NCBI GenBank assembly: GCA_021414085.1
Contig: JAIOPC010000014.1
Coordinates: 620,001-684,000 of the forward strand
Origin: Actinomycetes bacterium
GTDB lineage: Bacteria; Actinomycetota; Acidimicrobiia; Acidimicrobiales; Ilumatobacteraceae
Direction: 5' to 3'
DNA: 64,000 nucleotides
In this document: positions 45,136 to 55,779 of the stretch, one piece after another
How the letters are laid out: each line of letters opens with the position of its first letter
Numbering within the stretch: the first letter of the stretch is position 1
Position numbers and translations under genes: made by a program
Notes under the pieces: generated by a model
The model's input: the letters and a program-made list of their open reading frames with translations, nothing else
Told to the model about the DNA's origin: nothing
Database searches by the model: none

Positions 45136-45687
45136 TCAGTCCGGGTAACACGCAACCGATACGTCGATCTGTTGCACAAATGGGTCGTGCGCACGAACCG
45201 CGAAGCGCGCTCGGTCGGCGGCGGCGGAGCGGGCGGCGGCGGTGTTCTCGCTGGCAGGCAGTTGCAGGTGCACGCGCACGCTGTCGGCCAGTCGCTGTAC
45301 CTCGACAACCGTTGGCAGGTGCGACAGCTCTCGGCGCACGGCAGCCGCGTAGGCCGACTCAACGGAGCGGTTGGCGATGGCGGCGGCAACCGTCGCGTTT
45401 GGTAGCTCGTCGTCGATTTGGGTTGGATCAACCACGACCAACGGCACTCGGTGACGACTGGCGCAAATCGACCCCATCTCGGCCAGCGTGTGGGGTGACT
45501 CGGGCTCGCGGGTGAGGATCGCCAGGTCCACACTTTGCTCGAGCGGGCATGCGGCATGGTGATCAACGCCGCGGCACGGTCCGCCGTGATCATCAGAGCA
45601 ATGGACGACTTCGTGGCCCTCAGCTGCGAGTTGCTTGTTCAGTTCGCTCGCCTGGCTTGGTTTTGACTCAATGAGCAGCACTTTCAT
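45136..45687 (-). CDS. Hypothetical protein with degenerate receiver-like N-terminus
   Basis: MKVLLIESKPSQASELNKQLAAEGHEVVHCSDD... resembles response-regulator beta1-alpha1, but the phosphoacceptor region reads VDLAILTREPE. Confidence 0.5.
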   Translation of the reverse strand: MKVLLIESKPSQASELNKQLAAEGHEVVHCSDDHGGPCRGVDHHAACPLEQSVDLAILTREPESPHTLAEMGSICASRHRVPLVVVDPTQIDDELPNATVAAAIANRSVESAYAAAVRRELSHLPTVVEVQRLADSVRVHLQLPASENTAAARSAAADRARFAVRAHDPFVQQIDVSVACYPD

Positions 45688-45800
45688 GCGCTCATGACAC
45701 AACGATGTGCGCCCTTGCAACTAGGGCCAAAGGTCAGTACAGCTGCTTTACCCCTCGGGCAATCTCGCGATCGCGTCGTCGGCGACGACGAGGCATTGAG

Positions 45801-47543
45801 CTAGCGCAGGCGTGCGACTACGTCGGCGAGCGCGACATCTTCGCGTTCGCCGGTGCGGCGGTCTTTCACTTCCACGACGCCGTCGACCAAACCGCGGCCA
45901 ACCACAACGATCGTCGGCACGCCGACTAACTCCGCGTCGTTGAACTTCACCCCTGGCGACACGCCGACGCGATCGTCGAGCAACACGCGTAACCCAGCGG
46001 CCTCGCACTCCGCCGCCAACAGCTCCGCAGCAGGCAGTTGCGGATCCGTTGCCTTGCCGGTGGCGACGATGTGTACATCGGCCGGTGCGATCTCGCGCGG
46101 CCAGATCAGACCCTTGTCGTCGTGATTCAGTTCGGCAACCGCCGCGACTGCGCGTGACACGCCGATCCCGTACGACCCCATCGTGACGACGCGAGTCTTG
46201 CCGTTCTCGTCGAGCACCGTCAGACCGAGTGCCTCCGCATACTTGCGGCCAAGTTGGAAGATGTGGCCGATCTCGACGCCACGCGCAATCTCTAACGCCT
46301 TGCCGCAGCTTGGGCACGGATCACCGGCGTGGACTTCGGCGGCTTCGATGAACCCATCGGGGGTGAAGTCGCGGCCCATCATCAGGTCCTTGACGTGGCG
46401 ACCCGGCGCGTCGGCGCCGGTGATCCAGCGAGTGCCCGAAACGATGCGCGGGTCGACGACAAACCGAATGCCGGCCGGCTTGTCCTCGCCGAGCGCGCCG
46501 GGGCCGATGTAACCCTTCGCAAGATGCTTGTTCTTCGCGAAGTCTTCCTCGCTGAACGGCTCGATCTCTGCGGGCGACACTTGCGCCTCGAGTCGCTTCA
46601 TGTCGACCTCGCGGTCGCCGGGAACGCCGATTGCCAGCGAGCTGACGGTGCCGTCGGGGTGCTTCAACTTCACGACCAGGTTCTTCAACGTGTCGGCCGC
46701 AGTCCAGTCGCGATCGGCGCGGCGCAGATCGGTGCGTGCGTTGAACAAATCGACCAGCGTTTGGATCGTCGGCGTGTCGGGTGTGTCGACAACCTCCGCC
46801 GCAGGGCCGTCGAGCGCCAAAGCGGCCGGCGATGTGACGCGCACGGCCTCGGTGTTGGCGGCGTAGTCGCAGTTCGAGCAACGCACGTACGTGTCTTCGC
46901 CGACGGCCATTGGCGCCAGGAACTCTTCGCTCGCCGAGCCGCCCATTGCGCCGCTCATCGCCGAGACGATCACGTACGGCATGCCCAGACGTTCGAATGT
47001 CCGCTGATATGCGACGCGGTGCTTCTGGTAACTGGCTTCGAGACCGGCCTCGTCGATGTCGAAGCTGTACGAGTCCTTCATCGTGAACTCGCGGCACCGC
47101 AGCAGGCCAGCACGCGGGCGTGCTTCGTCGCGGAACTTGTTCTGGATCTGGTAGATCACGAGCGGCAAGTCCTTGTAACTGCTGTACAGATCTTTGACCA
47201 GCAGCGTGAACATCTCTTCGTGCGTCGGTGCCAACAACATGTCGGCGCCCCGGCGATCCTTCAGGCGGAACAGATTGTCGCCATAGTCGGTCCAGCGGCC
47301 GCTCGCCTCGTACGGCTCGCGGGGCAGCAGTGCGGGGAAGTGGACCTCCTGGAACCCCTCGCGGTCCATCTCCTCGCGGACGACACGCTCGACATTGCGA
47401 AAAACAATCCACCCGAGCGGTAGCCAGGTGAAGCCGCCGGGTGCGGCGCGGCGGATGTAGCCACCGCGCACCAGCAGGCGATGACTGGCCACTTCCGCGT
47501 CGGCGGGATCCTCGCGCAGGGTGCGCAGGAACAGCGTCGACAT
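45801..47543 (-). CDS. proS: Proline--tRNA ligase
   Basis: [103 protein letters not shown]. Confidence 0.96.
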   Translation of the reverse strand: MSTLFLRTLREDPADAEVASHRLLVRGGYIRRAAPGGFTWLPLGWIVFRNVERVVREEMDREGFQEVHFPALLPREPYEASGRWTDYGDNLFRLKDRRGADMLLAPTHEEMFTLLVKDLYSSYKDLPLVIYQIQNKFRDEARPRAGLLRCREFTMKDSYSFDIDEAGLEASYQKHRVAYQRTFERLGMPYVIVSAMSGAMGGSASEEFLAPMAVGEDTYVRCSNCDYAANTEAVRVTSPAALALDGPAAEVVDTPDTPTIQTLVDLFNARTDLRRADRDWTAADTLKNLVVKLKHPDGTVSSLAIGVPGDREVDMKRLEAQVSPAEIEPFSEEDFAKNKHLAKGYIGPGALGEDKPAGIRFVVDPRIVSGTRWITGADAPGRHVKDLMMGRDFTPDGFIEAAEVHAGDPCPSCGKALEIARGVEIGHIFQLGRKYAEALGLTVLDENGKTRVVTMGSYGIGVSRAVAAVAELNHDDKGLIWPREIAPADVHIVATGKATDPQLPAAELLAAECEAAGLRVLLDDRVGVSPGVKFNDAELVGVPTIVVVGRGLVDGVVEVKDRRTGEREDVALADVVARLR

Positions 47544-47627
47544 TCGCAACAAAGGGGTACCTCGTAGACGGTTTGGAGGCCCTTTTCAGAGCCCAATACG
47601 GCAGGCCGCACACTACTGGGCAGGCGC

Positions 47628-47633
47628 TATACT
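47628..47633 (+). promoter_or_regulatory. Putative -10 box (TATACT) of the rimP operon
   Basis: tatact in the divergent proS/rimP intergenic region; no clear -35 recognised. Confidence 0.35.
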
Positions 47634-47661
47634 TTGGCCGTCTTTGAAGTTCAAGGAACTA

Positions 47662-47690
47662 AAGGCGTGGGCTCTCGTGGCCCACGCCTT
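47662..47690 (+). promoter_or_regulatory. Leader hairpin upstream of rimP
   Basis: 11-bp perfect stem aaggcgtgggc/gcccacgcctt, 7-nt loop tctcgtg, followed by ctttact and a second small hairpin ggccca-gtt-tgggcc. Confidence 0.6.
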
Positions 47691-47756
47691 CTTTACTGAA
47701 AGGGCCCAGTTTGGGCCAGTAAACGCCAGGTAGCGACATGGAAGGGAGGCCAAACG

Positions 47757-48308
47757 ATGAGTGAAACGCAGACGCTCGACAAGGTTCGCGCCCTCGTGAC
47801 CCCCATCGTCGGCGACCTCCAACTCGACCTCTACGACCTCGAGTTCCGGGGTGGGACGTTGCGCGTTGTTCTCGACACCCCGGTCGGCAGTGCGGCCGGA
47901 GTCGACCTCGACACCATTGCGTTGGCGACCCGCCTGATCGGGCGCGAATTCGACCATCACGACCCGGTGCCGGGCCACTACACCCTCGAAGTCACCAGCC
48001 CCGGGCTTGAGCGCACGCTGCGCACGCCCGCGCACTTTCAGCGCGAGTTGGGCAAGGTCGTGGCGCTGAGGCTGCGCGACACGACGAACGCCGATCGGCG
48101 CGTGCAGGGCGTTCTGAGCGCGGCCGACGAGCAGGCGGCGACCATCAGTCCGGAAGATGGCAGCGAAGCGCGCACGGTCAAGTACGACCAAATCGATCGC
48201 GCACGCACCGTCTTCACCTGGGGCCCGAGCCCGAAGCCAGGTGGCAAGAAAGCAAAGACTGGCAGCCCAACGACAAGTCCCGCAATCAATAAGGAGCAGG
48301 CACGGTGA
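47757..48308 (+). CDS. rimP: Ribosome maturation factor RimP
   Basis: LDLYDLEFRGGTLRVVLDTPVGSAAGVDLDTIALATRLIGREFD; YTLEVTSPGLERTLRTPAHFQRELGK. Confidence 0.93.
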   Translation: MSETQTLDKVRALVTPIVGDLQLDLYDLEFRGGTLRVVLDTPVGSAAGVDLDTIALATRLIGREFDHHDPVPGHYTLEVTSPGLERTLRTPAHFQRELGKVVALRLRDTTNADRRVQGVLSAADEQAATISPEDGSEARTVKYDQIDRARTVFTWGPSPKPGGKKAKTGSPTTSPAINKEQAR

Positions 48309-49507
48309 GCACCCTCGACATGTCCGAAGCCATCAAGATGTTGGCTAACGAGAAGAACATCTCGGTCGACACCCTGCTGCAAGTTCTCGTCGACGCGCTT
48401 GCGCTCGCGTACAAGCGTCGGCCGGGCGCGGCACCCGAAGTTGAAGTGCACGTGAATCCCGACACGTTCGAGTTCACATTCATTGCGTTCGACATCGACG
48501 ACGACGGCAACTGGGTCAACGAGCGCGACGACACGCCGAAGAAGGAAGAGCTTGGCCGAATCGCGGCGCAGACCTTCCGTCAGGTGATGAGCCAGAAGAT
48601 TCGCGAAGCCGAACGCGATCGCAAGTTTGAGGAATACGCGAACCGCGAAGGCGACATCGTCACTGGCATCATTCAGCAGGCCGACGATCGCTACACCCTG
48701 CTTGATCTCGGCCGTGTCGAAAGCCTGCTGCCAAAGGCCGAGCAGGTGCCGTTCGAGCGCCCGGTTCCCGGCGATCGCGTCAAGGCCTACATCGTCGAAG
48801 TGCGCAAGACCGCGAAGGGTCCGCAGATCGTCGTCAGCCGCACCCACCCAGGTCTCATCAAGCGACTTTTCGAGCTGGAAGTTCCAGAAATCGCGGATGG
48901 CATCGTCGAGATCAAGGGCTGTGCGCGCGAACCTGGCCACCGCACGAAGATTGCCGTGTGGTCAAACGATCACAACGTCGATCCGGTCGGCGCGTGTGTC
49001 GGTGCCCGTGGTGGCCGTGTACGCATGGTTGTCAACGAATTGCGCGGCGAGAAGATCGACATCGTTCCGTTCAGCGAGGACCTTGCCGATTTCGTGGCCA
49101 AGGCTTTGTCGCCAGCGCGCGTCACCGCTGTCATCATTAGCGACGATGTGACCCAGGCCGATGTGATCGTGCCCGACAATCAGTTGAGCCTCGCGATCGG
49201 CAAAGAAGGCCAGAACGCGCGCCTCGCGGCGCGGCTGACGGGTGTGCGCATCGACATTCGCGGCGAAACAGAACCCGTCGATGGTCTTGAAGAGGGCGAC
49301 TACGAAGAAGGCGAGTGGGTGCCCAACGCCGAGACCGGCGAAATCGAGTGGCACGCCGCCGACGGTACGATCCTCACGCAAGAGCAGTGGAACGAGCAAG
49401 CGGCGGCAGCAGCTGCCGAGCCCGCGGCCTCCGAACCCGAGGTCGCAGCAGTGGAAGAGCCGTCTGCCGAGGCGGCAAGTAATGAGGAGAGTGGTGACCA
49501 CGCCTAA
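48305..49507 (+). CDS. nusA: Transcription termination/antitermination protein NusA
   Basis: Overlaps rim[96 protein letters not shown]. Confidence 0.96.
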   Translation: MSTLDMSEAIKMLANEKNISVDTLLQVLVDALALAYKRRPGAAPEVEVHVNPDTFEFTFIAFDIDDDGNWVNERDDTPKKEELGRIAAQTFRQVMSQKIREAERDRKFEEYANREGDIVTGIIQQADDRYTLLDLGRVESLLPKAEQVPFERPVPGDRVKAYIVEVRKTAKGPQIVVSRTHPGLIKRLFELEVPEIADGIVEIKGCAREPGHRTKIAVWSNDHNVDPVGACVGARGGRVRMVVNELRGEKIDIVPFSEDLADFVAKALSPARVTAVIISDDVTQADVIVPDNQLSLAIGKEGQNARLAARLTGVRIDIRGETEPVDGLEEGDYEEGEWVPNAETGEIEWHAADGTILTQEQWNEQAAAAAAEPAASEPEVAAVEEPSAEAASNEESGDHA

Positions 49508-49877
49508 CACTCGAATCGCCGTACCGCAGCGCACTTGCATCGGCTGTCGCCAAACGCGGCCGCAGAGTGAACTAGTGCGTTGCGCTGTTAACCAGCATGG
49601 CGCTCAGGTCGGCCGCACAGCGGCTGGCCGCGGGGCATGGCTGTGCTCGATGACCTGCTACCACACGGCGGTGCAACGTAAGGCGTTTGATAGGTCGTGG
49701 AAGCGCTCGCTGCCCGCCGACGCGCTGCTGTCGCTTGGCGATTCGCTGCGCGCCGCAATGAACGACACAAATCTGAACGACACAAACCTGAACGACACAG
49801 ATCTGAACGACACGGACATGAAAGAATCGTCAGTTGTCGGGATCGCTCCCGACAACACGACGCCAAGGAAAGGCTGA
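49482..49877 (+). CDS. YlxR family RNA-binding protein with C-terminal NDTxL repeats
   Basis: RTCIGCRQTRPQSELVRCAV; GRGAWLCSMTCYHTAVQRKAFDRSW. Start 49482 ATG or nearby GTG. Confidence 0.88.
   Translation: MRRVVTTPNTRIAVPQRTCIGCRQTRPQSELVRCAVNQHGAQVGRTAAGRGAWLCSMTCYHTAVQRKAFDRSWKRSLPADALLSLGDSLRAAMNDTNLNDTNLNDTDLNDTDMKESSVVGIAPDNTTPRKG
49762..49821 (+). repeat. Tandem 15-bp repeat, 4 copies, inside ylxR
   Basis: aacgacacaaatctg / aacgacacaaacctg / aacgacacagatctg / aacgacacggacatg. Confidence 0.9.
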
Positions 49878-49885
49878 CCCGAGTT

Positions 49886-52849
49886 TTGGCGAAGAACCTG
49901 CGCGTACACGAGCTCGCGAAACAGCTCGGAATGACGAATGCCGAGATGATGGCGCTCTGCGAGCGAATGGGTGTGGGAGTGAAGAGTCACTCATCCACAC
50001 TCATCGAGGCACAGGGCGACCGTCTTCGTCGACGCGCGGAGAAAGATGGGCTCACCCGGCCCGAGCAGCCCGAAGAGCCCAAGCCGGTAAAGGCTGCCGC
50101 CAAGAAGGCGGCAGCGCCGAAGGATCCGAGCGACACCAAGCCGAAGGTCGCCAAGGCAACCGCCACCAAAGCAACCGCCAAGCCAGCGAAGGCCGCAGCA
50201 CCGAAGAAAGCCGCTGCCGCGAAGGTCGCCGAGCCAACAGATGATGCGCCGACAACAACAGCCTCGGTCGAGGAAGTGGCAGCACCGGCCGCAGAAGTGC
50301 GCGTCGAGCAGGTCGAACCCGAGCCCGCGCCAGCCGTTGCGCACTCGCGCATCACCAGCAGCCGGCAACCGGCGGCTGAGCCTGCTCGCCCCGCGGCGGC
50401 CACGCCGACGGCGGCAGCGCCCACCGCTCCCCGAACAGCGGCACCCGCCTCACCCGCACCCTCCTCACCCGCTCCCGCCGCCGCACCTGCGGCCGCCGGC
50501 GCCCCGCCAGCGCGCCCGGCAGCCGCGCCAGCCCGACCGACTTCTGCTTCGGGTCGGCCGATTCCGCCGCCACCCACCGGTGGCCGCCCAACTTCGGCCT
50601 CTGGCAAGACGATTCCGCCGCCGCCCGGCGGGTTGCGATCAAGCAGTGCTCCGCGTACGGGCTTCGGCCCTACGACCAGCGGCCCGCGCCCCGGTGGTGG
50701 CTACACCGCCCGTCCCGGCGGCCCGGGTGGCCCGGGTGCCACCGGCCCCTCACGTCCCTCCTCGCCCGGCGGTCCCCGTCCGGGTGGTTACCCGCCGCGC
50801 ACTGGCGGCCCCGCGGGCGCTCGCCCGGGTGGCTTCGGTGGTCCTCGGCCCGGTCCCGGTGGCGCCGGCGGCCCCGGCGGTGCCCGTCCGGGTGGCCCCG
50901 GTGGCGCTCGTCCAGGCGGTCCCGGTGGCGGCCCTGGTGGTCCTGGCGGTCGTCCGAACGGACAACGTCGCGCGCCGCGCAAGAAGAGCCGTGCCCGTCG
51001 TCGTCGCGACTTCGACGAAATGCAGCCGAACTACAACAGCAGCTATACCGCCACCAATGCTCCGGTTCCTGATGGCACCATCATCGTCGAGCGCGGCGTG
51101 TCGGCGCAGGAGTTCGCTCCCAAGCTAAACCGCACCGCTGCCGACGTGATTCGCTTCTTGCTGCAGAACGGCGAAATGGTCACCGCCACCATGACGCTGA
51201 GCGACGAGCAGATGGAGTTGTTCGCACTGGAAGTCGGAGCCGACCTGTTGCTGGTCGAGCCCGGTCAGCAAGAAGAACTCGAACTGCAAGCGCTCTTCGA
51301 TGACAGCGACGACGACGACGAGGCTTTGCAGGTGCCGCGAGCCCCGGTCATCACGATCATGGGTCACGTCGACCACGGCAAGACCACGTTGCTCGACAAG
51401 ATTCGCAACGCCAACGTTGTTGCTGGCGAGGCCGGAGGCATCACACAGCACATCGGCGCATACATGGTTGATGTGCATGGCAGCAAGATCACATTCCTCG
51501 ACACGCCTGGCCACGCCGCATTCACCAAGATGCGCGCCCGTGGCGCGCAGGTGACCGACATTGTCGTGTTGATGGTTGCGGCCGACGACGGCGTTATGCC
51601 GCAAACGATCGAAGCCATCAACCACGCCCGCGCCGCTGAAGTGCCGATCGTGGTCGCGCTCAACAAGGTCGACAAAGAGAACGCCGATGTGCAGCGCGTG
51701 CTGTCACAACTCAGCGAGCAAGAACTGGTTCCCGAGTCGTGGGGCGGCGACACCATCGTCGTCGAGATGTCGGCATCACAAAATCTGGGCGTCGACGATC
51801 TGCTGGAACAACTCGCCGCCGTAGCTGCGGTGGAGGAGTTGACTGCCAATCCGTCTGGCCGTGCCAAGGGTGTTGTGCTCGAGGCCAACCTCGACACCGG
51901 CCGTGGCCCGGTCGCGACGGTGCTGGTCGACAAGGGCGAGCTCAAAGTTGGCGATGCAATCGTCGCTGGTGCCTCATGGGGCCGAGTGCGCGCCATGATC
52001 GACGACAAGGGCAACCAGGTGAAGGTCGCTGGCCCCAGCACGCCGGTGCAGGTGCTCGGTCTGCAAAGCGTGCCGAACGCGGGCGACGAGTTCCGTAGCT
52101 CGGATACCGAAAAGACCGCCCGTACTGTCGCCGAGGCTCGCGAGCAGCGCTATCGCTTGAAGGCGCAGCGCGGCGATGCGCGCGTGCACACCGGCGTGAA
52201 GCTGGAAGACATCTTCAACCAGATTCAGGCTGGCGAGGTGGCCACGCTGAACATCGTGCTGAAGGCCGACGTGCAGGGCTCGCTGGAAGCCGTCTCCGAA
52301 TCGCTACGCAAGCTCGAGCGCGATGAAGTGAAGCTGGCGTTCGTGCACCGCGCGGTCGGCGCGATCAACGAGAACGACATCAGCCTGGCCGCCACCACCA
52401 ACGCCACGCTGATCGGGTTCAACGTGCGTCCGGATCGTAAGGCCCGCGAACTTGCTGCCTCCGAGGGCGTCGAGATTCGCACCTACGAAATCATCTACAA
52501 GCTGCTGGAAGACATCAGTCGCGCCATGATCGGAATGCTCGCCCCCGAGTTCGAGGAAGTGGTCACGGGCGACGCGGAGGTGCGCGAGATCTTCCGTGTT
52601 CCGAAGCTCGGCGCAATTGCCGGTTGCCTCGTCACCAGCGGCGTCATTACGCGTGGATCCAAAGTTCGCTTCCTTCGCGAAGGCACGATCATCTGGAAGG
52701 GTGCTATCCAGTCGCTCAAGCGATTCAAGGATGATGCCCGTGAGGTGCGCGAAGGTTTCGAATGCGGCATCGGTCTCAGCGACTTCCAGGACCTCAAGCC
52801 CGGCGACATCATCGAAACATTCGAGGAACGAGAAATCGCTCGCGTCTAG
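49886..52849 (+). CDS. infB: Translation initiation factor IF-2
   Basis: [31 protein letters not shown] (probable TTG start); [53 protein letters not shown]. Confidence 0.96.
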   Translation: MAKNLRVHELAKQLGMTNAEMMALCERMGVGVKSHSSTLIEAQGDRLRRRAEKDGLTRPEQPEEPKPVKAAAKKAAAPKDPSDTKPKVAKATATKATAKPAKAAAPKKAAAAKVAEPTDDAPTTTASVEEVAAPAAEVRVEQVEPEPAPAVAHSRITSSRQPAAEPARPAAATPTAAAPTAPRTAAPASPAPSSPAPAAAPAAAGAPPARPAAAPARPTSASGRPIPPPPTGGRPTSASGKTIPPPPGGLRSSSAPRTGFGPTTSGPRPGGGYTARPGGPGGPGATGPSRPSSPGGPRPGGYPPRTGGPAGARPGGFGGPRPGPGGAGGPGGARPGGPGGARPGGPGGGPGGPGGRPNGQRRAPRKKSRARRRRDFDEMQPNYNSSYTATNAPVPDGTIIVERGVSAQEFAPKLNRTAADVIRFLLQNGEMVTATMTLSDEQMELFALEVGADLLLVEPGQQEELELQALFDDSDDDDEALQVPRAPVITIMGHVDHGKTTLLDKIRNANVVAGEAGGITQHIGAYMVDVHGSKITFLDTPGHAAFTKMRARGAQVTDIVVLMVAADDGVMPQTIEAINHARAAEVPIVVALNKVDKENADVQRVLSQLSEQELVPESWGGDTIVVEMSASQNLGVDDLLEQLAAVAAVEELTANPSGRAKGVVLEANLDTGRGPVATVLVDKGELKVGDAIVAGASWGRVRAMIDDKGNQVKVAGPSTPVQVLGLQSVPNAGDEFRSSDTEKTARTVAEAREQRYRLKAQRGDARVHTGVKLEDIFNQIQAGEVATLNIVLKADVQGSLEAVSESLRKLERDEVKLAFVHRAVGAINENDISLAATTNATLIGFNVRPDRKARELAASEGVEIRTYEIIYKLLEDISRAMIGMLAPEFEEVVTGDAEVREIFRVPKLGAIAGCLVTSGVITRGSKVRFLREGTIIWKGAIQSLKRFKDDAREVREGFECGIGLSDFQDLKPGDIIETFEEREIARV

Positions 52850-52887
52850 CAAGTCCACGACGTGTGGAGCGTCGGTAGCCTGCGGGC

Positions 52888-53526
52888 ATGGCTGATCTTG
52901 AGTTCTTTTTCGACGCGGTGTGCCCGTTTGCTTGGGTGACGTCACGATGGGTCACCGAGGTCCAGCAAACGCGCGATGTCGAGGTCGAGTGGCGCTTCAT
53001 CTCTTTGAAGATGATTAACGAGGGCACCACGGACGGGGCGTATGGCGACAGGTTCCGCGACAGCCACATGGCCGGTTTGTTCTCCCATCGAGTGTGCGAC
53101 GAAGTTCGAATCCAGCATGGCAACGATGCTGTGGGTGCGCTCTACACAGCGTTGGGTGATGCGTTTCACACACACCCGCGCCTGCCCAAGATCAACGTCG
53201 ACCCCGCAGCGTTCATGATCGAAATGCTGAAGGCGGCCGACCTGCCGACCGACTATGCAGCACACGTGCACGACGAATCACACGATGCGTACATCCGCCA
53301 AGACACCGAACTGGCGTTTAGTCGCACGGGCCGCGATGTCGGCACACCGATCATTACGTTCCACCCAGGGCAAGCCAACGAAGGAAGTTTCTTCGGACCG
53401 GTGATCTCCTCCATCCCTCGCGGTGACGATGCGCTACGCCTGTGGGACGCGATTGAGGTTGTTGCCACCTCGACGGACATGTCCGAGCTGAAGCGCTCCA
53501 ATCGCGCGCCGCTGAATTTCAACTAG
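52888..53526 (+). CDS. DsbA family / 2-hydroxychromene-2-carboxylate isomerase-like protein
   Basis: ADLEFFFDAVCPFAWVTSRWVTEVQQTRDVEVEWRFISL; DVGTPIITF. Confidence 0.8.
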   Translation: MADLEFFFDAVCPFAWVTSRWVTEVQQTRDVEVEWRFISLKMINEGTTDGAYGDRFRDSHMAGLFSHRVCDEVRIQHGNDAVGALYTALGDAFHTHPRLPKINVDPAAFMIEMLKAADLPTDYAAHVHDESHDAYIRQDTELAFSRTGRDVGTPIITFHPGQANEGSFFGPVISSIPRGDDALRLWDAIEVVATSTDMSELKRSNRAPLNFN

Positions 53527-53536
53527 GAGGCGTGTA

Positions 53537-53944
53537 GTGACAAAGCCCCGCCGTCCATCGGCCCCATCGACGCACCGTTATCCCCGTACCGCGCGGCTCA
53601 GCGAATCGTTGCGTGAGGTGATTGCAGAAGAACTCACCCGCATCGACGACGAGCGGCTTTCACTGGTCACCGTTACCTCCATCGATGTCGATCCCGAGAT
53701 GAACCGCGCAATCGTGTTCTTCGACTCGTTGGTCGGCGAAGAAGGCGACGCGGAGATTCTGGCTGCGCTTGGCGAGCATCGTGTGCGTATTCAGTCCTCC
53801 GTCGGGCGTCAGGTGCGCGCCAAGAAGACCCCGATTCTCAGCTTCAAACCCGACGACTCGATCCGTGCCGCCGAGCGCATCGAACGGGTTCTGCGCGACA
53901 AGGCGACGTTGCCCGAACGCCCGCCGTCACCAGATGAGGACTAG
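53537..53944 (+). CDS. rbfA: 30S ribosome-binding factor A
   Basis: YPRTARLSESLREVIAEELTRIDDERLSLVTVTSIDVDPEMNRAIVFF; between infB and truB. Confidence 0.93.
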   Translation: MTKPRRPSAPSTHRYPRTARLSESLREVIAEELTRIDDERLSLVTVTSIDVDPEMNRAIVFFDSLVGEEGDAEILAALGEHRVRIQSSVGRQVRAKKTPILSFKPDDSIRAAERIERVLRDKATLPERPPSPDED

Positions 53945-54825
53945 TGGCGCGTCGCAAGCCACCATCAACACACGGGCTGGCAGTTGTCGATAAGCCTGCC
54001 GGGGTCACCAGCCACGATGTTGTTGGCATGTTGCGCCGCCGCTTCAACGAGAGGCAGGTTGGTCACGCAGGCACGCTCGATCCGGACGCGACGGGTGTAC
54101 TGCTGGTCGGCGTCGGGCGGGCGACGCGGCTGTTGCGGTTTCTCACCGACCTGGGCAAGACGTACTCCGGTCAGGTCGTGTTCGGCACGACAACCGACTC
54201 GTTGGACAGCACCGGTGCGGTGACCGGCACCTTCGAGATGAACGACCTCACTGAAGCGCGAGTTCGCGATGCGGTAAGCCAGCATCTGACGGGCGCGATT
54301 GAGCAGATCCCGCCGATGGTCAGTGCGGTCAAGATCGACGGGCGGCGACTGTACGAACTGGCGCGCGATGGTGTCGAGATCGAACGCGCACCGCGACCCG
54401 TTGTCGTTCACCGCTTCGACGTCGTCGCAACCGCCGACCCGCTGGTGTACAGCATTGAAGTGCAGTGCTCGAAGGGCACGTACATCCGCACACTCGCCGA
54501 CGACCTTGGACGGCTGTGCGGCGGTGGCGCGCACTTGCGCGGTCTTCGTCGCGTGGCCGTCGGTAGTTTCCGTGTGGAGGACGCGGCTAGCCCCGACGAT
54601 GTGCAACTGCTCACGCTGCCGCAAGCCGTTCGCGACTACCCAACTATCACGGTGTCGGAGGCGCAAGCCGTCATGGTCCGCAATGGGCGCCTGCTCGAGC
54701 GCACCGAGTGCGGAGTTTCCGGCGATGGACCGTGGGCTGTTCTGGACCCTGCCGGCGAATTGATGGCCATGTATGAGGCCGCGGCCAATGATCGGGTGAA
54801 GCCATCAGTCGTACTGCCCTTGTAG
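53944..54825 (+). CDS. truB: tRNA pseudouridine(55) synthase
   Basis: GLAVVDKPAGVTSHDVVGMLRRRFNERQVGHAGTLDPDATGVLLVGVGRATRLLRFL. Confidence 0.96.
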   Translation: MARRKPPSTHGLAVVDKPAGVTSHDVVGMLRRRFNERQVGHAGTLDPDATGVLLVGVGRATRLLRFLTDLGKTYSGQVVFGTTTDSLDSTGAVTGTFEMNDLTEARVRDAVSQHLTGAIEQIPPMVSAVKIDGRRLYELARDGVEIERAPRPVVVHRFDVVATADPLVYSIEVQCSKGTYIRTLADDLGRLCGGGAHLRGLRRVAVGSFRVEDAASPDDVQLLTLPQAVRDYPTITVSEAQAVMVRNGRLLERTECGVSGDGPWAVLDPAGELMAMYEAAANDRVKPSVVLPL

Positions 54826-54834
54826 CCTTTTGAC

Positions 54835-55779
54835 GTGCGCATCGTCACCGATCTCACCGTCTCGCCGTGGCCCGGCGAGCGCACGATCATCACGATCGGC
54901 GCATACGACGGGGTGCACCTCGGTCACCAGGCGGTCATCGCCGACGTGCGGCGATTGGCGCAAGCGACCGGTGCCCGCTCGGCTGTCGTAACTTTCGACC
55001 GCCATCCGGCTTCGGTCGTGCGGCCCGAGAGCGCGCCGCAACTGCTGACCGACCTTGACCAGAAGCTCGAGTTGCTGGCGGCGACCGGTGTCGATGCGAC
55101 CGTCGTTGTGCGCTTCGACGAGGAGCAGTCTCGCGAAGATCCAATGGCTTTTGCACAACGAGTGCTCGTCGACTGTCTGGCGACCTCGATCGTGGTGGTC
55201 GGCGACGACTTTCACTTCGGCCGCGATCGTCGGGGCAACGTCAGCACGCTGCGCGAACTTGGCGCGCGCGAGGACTTTGACGTTCAGCCGCTGTCCCTAG
55301 TGCAGCGCAGCGACGGCCCGGACGAGTCGATCAGCTCAACGGCAATTCGCCGTGCCCTTGCGGGTGGTCAGGTCGAGATCGCAGCCGGCATGCTTGGCCA
55401 TCCGTTCGAAGCACGCGGCGTTGTGGTGCAGGGCGATCAACGCGGCCGCCAGTTGGGCTTTCCGACCGCCAACGTGCATGTGCCCAACGTCATCTGCCTG
55501 CCGGCCGATGGCGTGTACGCCGGTTGGTACTTCCGACCAGACGGCAGTCGGCACCAATGCGCCATCAATCGCGGTCGTCGCCCAACATTCTTCGAGCACG
55601 CGGATCACTCGGTGCTCGAGGCGCACCTGCTCGACTTTGACGGCGACCTATACGGCGAATCTGCACGCGTGCAGTTCCAGAGTTTCCTGCGCAGCGAGCG
55701 CAAGTTCGATGGCATCGACGCTTTGATCAGCCAGCTGAAGAACGACGTCGACCGCGCCCGCGGCGCTCTCGCTGGTTAG
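54835..55779 (+). CDS. ribF: Bifunctional riboflavin kinase/FAD synthetase
   Basis: TIGAYDGVHLGHQAVIADVRRLA; VVVGDDFHFGRDRRGN; GDQRGRQLGFPTANVHVPN. Confidence 0.95.
   Translation: MRIVTDLTVSPWPGERTIITIGAYDGVHLGHQAVIADVRRLAQATGARSAVVTFDRHPASVVRPESAPQLLTDLDQKLELLAATGVDATVVVRFDEEQSREDPMAFAQRVLVDCLATSIVVVGDDFHFGRDRRGNVSTLRELGAREDFDVQPLSLVQRSDGPDESISSTAIRRALAGGQVEIAAGMLGHPFEARGVVVQGDQRGRQLGFPTANVHVPNVICLPADGVYAGWYFRPDGSRHQCAINRGRRPTFFEHADHSVLEAHLLDFDGDLYGESARVQFQSFLRSERKFDGIDALISQLKNDVDRARGALAG

Noticed and set aside
50640-50990. Gly/Pro-rich repeats as a separate repeat element
   Set aside because: In frame within the IF-2 N-terminal domain, as commonly seen in actinobacterial infB
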